Below are positions 55,556-64,000 of a stretch of DNA of 64,000 bases, piece by piece (the stretch's first letter is position 1; every line of letters begins with the position of its first letter). The translations under genes were made by a program, and so were the position numbers. Under the pieces are notes generated by a model, which was not told the origin of the DNA, searched no databases, and saw only the letters and a list, made by a program, of their open reading frames with translations. This DNA comes from Phallus indusiatus (Eukaryota > Basidiomycota > Agaricomycetes > Phallales > Phallaceae): assembly GCA_027605045.1 (NCBI GenBank), contig JAQFWX010000030.1, positions 372,001-436,000 on the forward strand. Reading direction: 5' to 3'.

Positions 55556-56608
55556 ATGGTTGAAACCCGCGAAGACTCAGTTTACCTCGCCAAGCTTGCC
55601 GAGCAAGCTGAACGCTATGAAGGCGCGTTTACAGTATTCCCTACCATTTCAAGCAGCTCATACTGACGCGTCCGATCATACTTTTAGAGATGGTCGAGAA
55701 CATGAAGCGCGTCGCCTCGTCCGACCAAGAATTGACTGTTGAAGAACGTAACCTTTTGTCTGTTGCCTACAAAAACGTCATCGGAGCGCGTCGTGCTTCG
55801 TGGCGTATCGTCTCCTCGATTGAACAGAAAGAGGAGAGCAAGGGCAATGAACAACAGGTCACCATGATCAAGACTTACCGTGAAAAGATTGAAAGCGAAT
55901 TGGCCAAAATTTGCGAAGACATCCTCTACGTTCTCGACAAGCACCTTATCCCAAGTGCTGCCTCCGGAGAGTCGAAAGTCTTCTATCACAAAATGTATGT
56001 CCCTCTCCACTTTGAATTTTGATGTCATAAGGACGTAACGCAATTGTTGCGCTCCAAAACCTAAAAACCCTATATATTTCCGGCGCTAAATTACCTAATT
56101 TAGGATGGGTGACTACCACCGTTACTTGGCCGAATTTGCTACCGGCGACAAACGCAAAGAAAGCGCAGACAAGTCGTTAGAATCGTACAAGGCTGCCTCA
56201 GACGTCGCCGTCACCGAATTGCCCCCAACACATCCCATTCGTCTCGGTCTTGCTCTCAACTTCTCAGTCTTTTACTACGAAATCCTTAACAGCCCAGACA
56301 GGTAACGTGACCTTAGTTGTCCCCACTATTTTGAAATTATTGACGTCGTTGTTAAGGGCGTGCCACCTCGCCAAGCAAGCCTTCGATGATGCCATTGCCG
56401 AGCTCGACACCCTTTCGGAAGAAAGCTACAAGGACTCCACTCTCATCATGCAATTGCTCCGGGATAACCTTACATTGTGGACCTCAGACATGCAAGACTC
56501 CGGTACGAACATTCTTTCCCGATATTTCTTTTTTGAGACTCACCTCGTACTACAGACAAGCCTGATGCTAAGGATGATGCTGTTGAAGGTGCCGCCGATG
56601 CAGAATAA
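55556..56608 (+). CDS. BMH1: 14-3-3 protein, five exons, 256 aa
   Basis: Exons 55556-55622, 55688-55994, 56104-56301, 56357-56502 and 56556-56608 (771 nt). 14-3-3 dimers bind phosphoserine/threonine motifs and regulate many signalling and metabolic proteins. Family landmarks: [40 protein letters not shown] (signature 1), the basic pocket in [38 protein letters not shown], and [18 protein letters not shown] (signature 2). The acidic tail is short. The first intron begins gcgcgt after TATGAAG, a GC-AG intron; reading it as intron restores the invariant ERYEEMVE. This single-copy conserved gene sits in the middle of the duplicated accessory cluster. Confidence 0.98.
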
Positions 56609-57635
56609 ATTGGTCGTTAATTGAACATGGATCCGAATTTCTTATTTTAATCGTTTTTTTTTCCTCTCTTCCAGCATATATACATAATATCTGCGCTCAC
56701 AGCGAACACGCAACCCTTAAATCCCATTTCTCTTCCCTTAATCTCGTCACCATCACCTCTCCCACCGTTTTCGTCGAGACGATTTCTTATACACTAGGAA
56801 CGCCTCTTCTTGCTTCCTCACTTCCATCATTACACCTGTGGGTTTTAAACAATTTAAGCAGTAATTGGCGGTTGTATAGAAAAAATGATATAAACTGGTT
56901 TGAGTAAAAAAGAAAACTGTTGATAATATATTCATTAACCCTTCCTGTTCTTTCTTCTTCTCTTTTTGCATCCCCACCTCCCAACACATCTTTTTTTTCC
57001 AATTTTTCTTTTTTTGTTATTCTTTCGACTGTTTCTTTCCTTTTATCTTTTCCTTTTCTCTTTCTCTTAATGTCAATTATCTCTGGTATGCAGAAATACA
57101 AAAGCAATCTTTGACGTTAGGTTTTCGCAGCGACGTATCAATGTACCGTTTATTAGTTTGACATTCGCAAGGAAGGTGGGTATCGATATCGAAAGGAATC
57201 TCCGAGCGACTGAATGTTATTGAAGTATGGCTAAGACGCATAATCTCGAAGAGCTTGCTAACTGTACATGTGTAGAATACGAGCGCATGGACAATTCGAA
57301 GGATTGTGATTTTTTTATAACGGCGTCCGTCGGTTTTCCGCGGAGATGGTAGATGGTCATTACAATATGCGGGGGACGTCGACCTTGCCAAGCTTGTCCT
57401 TTGTAAAGCGGTGATGAGTTTACGGCGTTCGACATAAGACAAGGCAAGTCATAGCCGCATCCCCGAAATTTACATGACCAACACATTGTTCCTAACCTGA
57501 ACTAAAGAGGTATTTTTAAACCAACGCATCCTAATTTAAATTGATTGGAGGAACACACACAAAAGACTCCATCCACATCAACTGACTCAGGACTAGAATT
57601 TCAATTCAAACCAGCCTTCACATTATTACTTGACG
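56609..57635. other. 3' flank of 14-3-3 and spacer
   Basis: Begins with a long T/C-rich 3' UTR-like region. A minus-strand ORF at 57217-57486 (MCWSCKFRGCGYDLPC start) has no supporting family or splice partners. The right end holds the promoter of the FAD monooxygenase. Confidence 0.45.
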
Positions 57636-59430
57636 ATGTCTTCTGACGAATCTAAAATCAATGTTGCTATCGTGTACGTCCATCCTTTCCTTCCTGCCAT
57701 AGTCATTCTTATATGCATAATTGATGATGATCTCTCTTGATCTAATTTAGCGGAGGAGGAATAGGAGGCGTAATATTCGCTATTTGTTTAGCACCTTATC
57801 AAAACATTCAAATCGATATCTACGAAGGTGCGCAAAAGTTCGAGACACTCGGCGCTGGATTGGGATTATGGGGATCTTGTATCGATGTAATGAAGAAGCT
57901 TGGTCTTGAGGAACGGTTAACGGCTATTGCACCTGCAGTCGAAGGTAACAAAAAAAATGAGAAATTTATCTTTGAATTTCGTTCTCTAATTCAAAGTTAT
58001 AGATCCTAGTCATATGTATTTGAGAAAGGCGAATCTACCGGAAGGAAGAGATATGGGAGATATGGTTCTCTCTCGTATGTAACACCACATCATATACATG
58101 CACATTCTCTCACTCTCTTACACCTTGCACTCCATCCACCTTCAAAAGGTGTAATGGGTTTTCACAGAGGCATGCTTCTCGATCATCTAGTCAAGATCCT
58201 CGGAGAAACAAACAGAGCAACCATTAACTTTGGCAAACGCTGCGTTAGCTACTCCAACAACAGCAACAACGATAACGATAATGAGGAAATAACAATCACG
58301 TTTAAAGACGGAAGTACTGTGATGTGTCATGTGCTTGTTGGAGCTGATGGAATTAAAAGTGCCGTGAGGAAACGGATGTTTGAGGAGATGGGATGGAAGA
58401 CGCCTGATCCCGACGTTGTCGACTCGTTTGGTTTGAGGTTTACCGGCACGGTGGCGTACCGTGCTCTTATTAACCCGGAGAACATTGGAGATCATCCGGC
58501 TCGGAAAGCCAACAAACAATATTGCGGGTCTCACAAGGTGAATGGGAATGAATGAATGTGTTCCGGCACTTTTGGATTTTTTTTCAGTTCTGACGACTCG
58601 GACAATTTTTCAACCTAATAACAGCATATCGGAACGTTTCCAATTGCGGGTGGCAAATTTATCAATATTGTTGCGTATACGAGTAACCCGGATCGCTACC
58701 ACGAATGGAAAACCGGTGAATGGACATATGACGAAGAAAGTACCGACGTCCTCTTCAAAGAATATAGCGATTTCGAAGATCAAGTACAAGTTTTACTGAA
58801 AGTGAGCATTATAAATATTTTTTTCTCCCTCTGACATATATATGTTCAATTTCTTTGGGATTCTGGTTTTTGTTTAGGCGGTCACCGGGACATCCAGATG
58901 GGCATTGTATGAAGTCGAGCCTATGCCTCATTGGTCTCACGGTCGTGTAACTTTGTTGGGCGATGCGGTAATAAATAATAAACATGTTCTTCAAAAAGTT
59001 TTCATTTTTGTGACGATCTTTATTAGGCACACGGTATGCCACCTTTCACTGGTGCTGGAGGAGGCCAAGGCTTTGAGGTACGTTATACAAGTGTTCAGGC
59101 TTTACATTCCTTTCAAACGACATTTATCATCAGGACGCCTACATTCTCGCCCAACTCCTCGGAAACCCCACCATAACCCGCAAGAATATCTCTTACGCTC
59201 TTCAAAGCTATGAATACATCCGAAAACCTCGGACCGACAAGATTTTAGAGTATACGAGAGAAGCCAAGCGCGTTTGGCAAGCGTTGGATGAGTATGCGGA
59301 TGTCAGCGACGAGCAAGTCAATGAGGCTGCGAATAGGTTTGTGAATTGGCTTTGGCAAGGAAAACTTGATTTGGATGCGGAGGTTGAGAGAGGAAAGAAA
59401 GAGTTTGATCGATTAAGGGCTGAGGCCTAA
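57636..59430 (+). CDS. FAD-dependent monooxygenase, salicylate-hydroxylase type, copy 2, 435 aa
   Basis: Eight exons: 57636-57673, 57751-57944, 58003-58074, 58149-58537, 58625-58801, 58878-58967, 59027-59077, 59134-59430 (1,308 nt, all in frame). Motifs in order: VAIVGGGIGGVIFAICLAPY (FAD), IDIYEGAQKFETLGAGLGLW, MGFHRGMLLDHLVKILGETN, HVLVGADGIKSAVRKRMFEE (DG), GRVTLLGDAAHGMPPFTGAG (GD). The C-terminus is FVNWLWQGKLDLDAEVERGK, almost the same as in copy 1. An Asn/Asp-rich loop (SNNSNNDNDNEE) is special to this copy. Substrate unknown. It is convergent with SDR copy 4, whose stop is only 159 bp away, so the two 3' UTRs must nearly meet. Confidence 0.9.
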
Positions 59431-59589
59431 TGATAGGGTTATTTATTTTATAAGGCATATTGACACAGGTAGTTTGAGGAGTTTGTAACATAATGAAACT
59501 GAAACTGAAACTTTACACGACGCAAAACCAGCAATGAATCCAGTGTTACAGGTATACAAAGAAGGCTTGGGCTCGAGCTCTGCAGAAGT

Positions 59590-60692
59590 TCAAATTTGAG
59601 GCTTGAGAATTTGTCCACCATCAACCACAACGTATTGCCCGGTAATATAGCTGCATCTAAGAAAGGTGTTCGGACGTGTTTCGTTTTATGATCAAAAGAA
59701 GTGCACTTACTTCATACAGAACAAATAAGCCTCAGCGATCTAATGTAAAATAGGATGAGCAATTAGACCGGTAGATAGATTACATATCATGTTTGAAGGT
59801 ACATACCTCATCAGGCATTCCAACATGTTGGACAAGCATTTCAGGACCACCGTTGTCTAAGAACCTTTCCCTCAAAGCTTGCGGGAAGTCATTCCATATC
59901 TGTACAGTGTGTAGGAGAATGATAGAGAAACATCTGATTCGCTCCAAGAACATACCTCTGTTTTGATCTTTTGAGCATTAATGAAAGATTGAACACGTCA
60001 GAACGCATTTGCGGAAAAAGAACAAACAACCCGAACTTACAACACCAGGGCAAATAGCATTGACACGGAGTGGTGCAAGATCAACAGCCAGTCCTCGAGT
60101 CAGGCCTTCGAGACTCGAAATAATACCAGCTGCGAAGGACATTGTAGGCCTAGGTTTTATGGACGCTATTCCTATAGAAACAATTTAGATTGTCTTCAGA
60201 CAGTCTGCAAAAAAAGAATCACGGACCACCGGTAAATGTCAAGGACCCTCCAGGACGGATTTTGGCGAACTTGGCTATGGCGACTAATGCCCATATTCTA
60301 CCATCGAAAAAGCCTACATCGAATTTTGATTATGTATACAATAAAGGATGGAAATAGAATATACCTCTGGCAGACTCAATATCGACACTAGGGAAATTCA
60401 TTTTTCCGCCAATTCGTCCACTTGTTACCACGAGATGATCTACCTCCCCGACCTCCTCCAGAAGTCTTTTCAGAGAGTCTTCCTTCTCCGCATCAACGAC
60501 ATGGCCTTTGATCTGTCCAGGTCCAAGCTTTGCTTCCGTCAGTCTCTTGACCGCATTCTGAACACGGTCTTTGTTTGAAGAAGCGACAATAACAGTTTGG
60601 GCAAGAGACTTGAGAGAAGCTTCTGCAACGCCGAAGCCTATACCAGAAGTACCACCAATGATCAGGACGGTTTTGTTCTCAAGAGTTGCCAT
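59590..60692 (-). CDS. Atypical short-chain dehydrogenase, copy 4 (right arm), 248 aa
   Basis: Exons 60365-60692, 60227-60313, 60041-60171, 59956-59967, 59807-59899, 59711-59739 and 59590-59656. Glycine motif LIIGGTSGIGFGV. The catalytic segment SFAAGIISSLEGLTRGLAVD lacks YxxxK. End: ITGQYVVVDGGQILKPQI. The 12-nt exon again encodes IKTE. First exon and promoter are nearly identical to copy 2; the whole gene is its inverted partner. TATA box at 60723-60731 and the shared 23-bp motif at 60795-60817. Confidence 0.88.
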
Positions 60693-61689
60693 TTTTACTT
60701 AATAACTTCGACCTTGGCCTCATTATATATACGTACGAACGCCAACGTCTCACCTAACACGAAGAAATTACGTCCAACGTCATCACCAGTTAGCATGCCG
60801 ACCCATTGATGCGTACACACCGGATAGAAAGGCTCTGAGACGAAGAGCATACGCGTCTCGCGGCAGGTCTGCGATAAATCAAATTTGTGACTCAGCTGAC
60901 GCCTCTCTCGATAGACATAGTGGCTCGTATTATGAATCAGGGGAACATAGCCTCCCGAGGTACTCGCAATGCGAATTTGGTTCGAATAAAAAGGTGCGAG
61001 TGACTCTAAGCCGCGTCAATCGGTGTCTGATTCAGCATCTCGGCTAGTTTGTACATGGCAATTCAGACATCACCAACCAGCGACAAGTATAAAAATCACT
61101 AGCCCATCTCCATACTGACAAAAGTTAGCCCAGCGACGCCATGTCATTGACAGCAGTACCGGGGCCAGGACCGAAGGACCGTGCAACAAATAATAGCTCT
61201 TAGAGACCAATACTCTCAGCTCAGAATTTGGGTCAGACACTTTGATATGTAAGGTAGTTACTGAAATAGATGAGATAACAAATTATCAGTTGAAAAGCTC
61301 TGGCTCATATGATTAGCCTCACCCCTTGGCACGCCAGGATATCCATCGGAGGTTTAGATGTCGCTGGCTTCCATGGGAGAGATAGAAACCGAAAACGAGC
61401 ACCATCATAATTTGCAATTCAAAATCATTCGTCGATTTGAAAAGGTTTGACCGAATTGGATCGTTAACTTTGCCGCATAACGTCATTCATACAAGACTGG
61501 GTATGAGAATGCAAGGCTAGAACATGCACGGCGGATATACCAGACCTTCCCACCAAAATGCGGTCTGTCATAACAATAGCTGTGGACATGAAGATTATTG
61601 GGGCAAAATTCACCTTTGTTGATAGTCCCATATCATTACTGAATAATTTACCTTATTTTCTCAGGAAAAAAACGACGCAAAAGATTACT

Positions 61690-61950
61690 GTTTATCGGTA
61701 CAATTATACCTCGTTATTTTTTATTATTTTGCTCCCTGTCATCGTTGCAAGTTCCAGGCTGGAGCGGCATCGGTAATTTTCAAAGCAGTGACAACGCTGG
61801 CATAATGTACAACCAAGACGCAAGGGTTATATATTATGAGCGGAGCCAAGAGGCAGAGGTGGTTGAATAGCACAACGCGGTTGAATGATCATGATTGAAA
61901 CTCAAGTTGATGGGGAAGAAACATTTGGTGGCTGGAAATTGCAGCGTATA
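61690..61950 (-). pseudogene. Right-arm copy of the decayed unknown gene
   Basis: Inverted counterpart of the relic at about 46110-46395, recognisable by 'gatgccgctccagcctgg'-type sequence and a run matching the first-exon start on the minus strand. No open frame. Confidence 0.6.
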
Positions 61951-62359
61951 TTGGGCAGGAAGAGGACGTCGTAGTTACGTTCACGTGTCGTGTGTTACAG
62001 TGTACACGAGCATTGGGCAAGTGTTAAGGCACCTTCTGGAGTACTGAATTGCGTCAATCCGGCATCTCGGCTCGGGTGCACAAAAAATACACTCTAGGAT
62101 ACCACGCTCGTCGCATGAGGAATATCGAATCCGAAAATGAACCAACACCATCATTTGCAACTCGAATTCTTCGATCTGGCAGACCTTGGCCAAATAGCAC
62201 TGTTAACTCCATCATATGACGTCACCCTTTCCAATGGGAAATTTTACTCACATCGTTACCATCCAGTTCGCCGTAAAACCTGATATAGTCTACAAGATAT
62301 AGGCAACGCATCGTTCATGACGGGCACGGCGAGCAAAATTACGTCCGGAGGAGAGGTTT

Positions 62360-62946
62360 TCAAGCATGCTTAACATCGACATTTGTCGTCGAAGAAGGAA
62401 GTGGATATTCTAAAGCCTTCCGTAAAAGTCCGTTTCTACAAAGAACAGCTGTAAATCATGGACACAACTACCGTAGCAATCAACATTTCACCTTTCTCGA
62501 AAATTCAATATCATCTCTGGACCTTTATCCAGAATAGTACCGTTCCTATAACACCCAAATCAAATCAAATCATTCAACTCAATCAACCAGACTTACTCTT
62601 TATCGCTGCAATGAGATACAGTTTCGATCACATACATCTTGTTATTTCGTTCTTCATTATCGTCGTTAGAAGCTCCAGGTGCATCCGTCACTTTCAAACA
62701 CGTCACAGCCAACTGAGATGAAAGGCTCTGCACATATACCGAGTCCGGCGACATTGGGTCATAGTCCATAACCAAGACACGTGGATTATCGGCGGGGTCG
62801 AGAGATAAAGAAGGATCGTCTTTGAAATGGTACTGTATAATTGGATAGGATAACTTGGCTGGGGTGTTAAACTGACTGGTCAATGGAGAAGAAACATTTG
62901 AATGGGACAGAAGTATATACTGGGGTGGTGGTCGGGAAGAGGACAT
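62360..62946 (-). CDS. Conserved unknown protein, right-arm copy
   Basis: Exon 1 is 62593-62946, and the remaining two exons reach the stop at 62360 (KHA end). The protein differs from the left copy by only a few residues (one Ser fewer in the first run, NASS to NVSS, ARLSHP to AKLSYP). Distance from this start to the SDR start is 2,254 bp against 2,261 bp in the left arm, so the arms are collinear. Function unknown. Confidence 0.8.
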
Positions 62947-63199
62947 TTGTGGGTCACGCCCACGTGTTGTTCGTCACACGAACACCTAATAAACGCTTTG
63001 CGGTCACTTGGCGCTCACATCAATTTTTTAATTGGAAACTTGTCAATACCACAAGACTCGGATCCAGTACAATAAGCTTATTCATTTGCGTAATCTGGAT
63101 TGTTGCAATGATTAGATTGGGTCGGACCATAGAGATTTCAGGTCCCTCCAATCATTCATGTAAAATGACGACGAGTCAGCGACTCGTAATAAATAATCA

Positions 63200-64000
63200 T
63201 ATAATCAAATCAAATGAAAGACAAGCATATAAATTTAAGAACAATATTGACTACAGAATAACAATGAATAAAGCATAAAATCAGTTTCTGTCTCCTAACA
63301 AGTTCTGAACGCGTGCTTACGGGAATCGAAGATGGGATCTTGCAAAAATCCACTTGAAACACTTTGACTGAAAAAAAAACAGCTGTGATTCCCATTATTC
63401 GTTGAAGTTTTTTCTATCTACCTTGATCTTCGAGACCAATAATCACTGGAAAAATACAAATTGATCAGATGATTCTAGTGAATTGCGATGCTTGGGCCTA
63501 CCGTTCATTCTTTATGAAGAAGGAAGGAAATCCTCTATTTCACATGACAGTCAAATCGTATGCAGTTACATTGTATCAATGAGTCGCTCACCGTGAACCT
63601 TCGTGTCCTTTCCTTCAGCCTCTGATACAGATGCGTGGTTAAATAAATTCGAGTCTTAGTTGGTAATCTTAAGCTTACCGCGTTTGTAGGCGGCATTGAA
63701 GGGATCTTTTTTAAGATAAAGCAAACAAAGGAACAGTTAATACAGCATGATTTTGGATGGGAATGTTTTTCTCACTTGCGAATTTCTCGTCTGCGGTGAA
63801 ATGAAGATGTCAGTACACCGTTTAAAAATTCGGGTTTACCCAATTGACAAATGTACTCACCGCGCTTTACAACTGGAACTGTAATGTGAAAAAAAAAATT
63901 ATGACAATTCAGGCCACATCTCGCTGAACATGTCTGGCTTACTTTTCTCCTGGTCGTTCCCCTCAACTATTCGATATGAGCGTGACCATATACGTTCCAG
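63200..64000 (-). CDS. Secreted KR-repeat precursor, right-arm copy (partial)
   Basis: Runs off the window at its 5' side, so the signal-peptide exon is not seen. Visible micro-exons on the minus strand, phase 1, GT-AG: one reading VPVVKR, one DEKFA, one completing NPFNAAYKR, and one EAEGKDTKVH. The KR codons again end their exons (CGCG|gt). The repeat DEKFANPFNAAYKR matches DEKLAYPQYANLKR of the left copy in length and pattern. Downstream exons follow the left copy to about 63290. Confidence 0.5.

Noticed and set aside
57217..57486. Cys-containing 89-codon minus-strand ORF
   Set aside because: No motif beyond scattered Cys and no exon partners; overlaps spacer DNA.

Overview
The window is nuclear DNA of a filamentous basidiomycete, most likely an Agaricomycete. 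Nearly every gene is cut by many short GT-AG introns (about 45-100 bp), coding exons as short as 12-18 nt occur, and the protein set is fungal: a Boi/Pob1 SH3-SAM-PH scaffold, a TTC27/Emw1 TPR protein, aspartate-semialdehyde dehydrogenase, SAP18, EMC6, NEDD8, ITPase, 14-3-3, and BCS1-like AAA ATPases. A large Helitron is also present. I assembled exons by hand from splice signals, reading-frame continuity and family alignment.

Region 1 (about 0.3-24 kb) is a compact block of mostly conserved genes: a DUF7514-like protein (-), SAP18 (+), EMC6 (-), HOM2 (+), NEDD8 (-, with two 18-nt coding exons), an AlkB-type dioxygenase (-), ITP pyrophosphatase (+), a frame-disrupted BCS1-like gene (-) next to a decayed second BCS1 copy, the TTC27/Emw1 homologue (+), and a ten-exon Boi-type scaffold (+) whose C-terminus looks like a calponin-homology domain.

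Region 2 (about 24.1-40.5 kb) is repeat territory. Two degenerate copies of one hypothetical membrane-protein locus (about 24.2-25.5 and 37.0-38.5 kb, same orientation) flank a Helitron of about 10.1 kb on the minus strand (26843-36978). Its structure is unusually complete: a 3' CTAG end, a GC-rich terminal hairpin, and an 11-bp inverted repeat that is terminal at the 5' end and lies 23 bp inside the 3' end. It encodes a Rep-helicase of about 2,000 residues plus cargo: an F-box gene and two unknown spliced genes. A MITE-like 196-bp inverted-repeat element lies at 40.1-40.3 kb.

Region 3 (about 40.6-64 kb) is an accessory cluster built by duplication. Four paralogous atypical short-chain dehydrogenases (SDRs) share an identical seven-exon structure with a 12-nt exon and lack the catalytic YxxxK. 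Two FAD monooxygenases are present. A conserved unknown gene and a signal-peptide-bearing, intron-riddled gene encoding repeated Lys-Arg-terminated peptides each occur once per arm of a large inverted duplication (left arm about 43.5-48.5 kb and right arm about 59.6 kb to beyond the window end, with the FMO pair inside). A 14-3-3 gene and an unpaired SDR sit in the centre. The secreted KR-repeat precursor next to flavin monooxygenases and SDRs is the best candidate for an undescribed system: a Kex2-processed, possibly modified, secreted peptide family.
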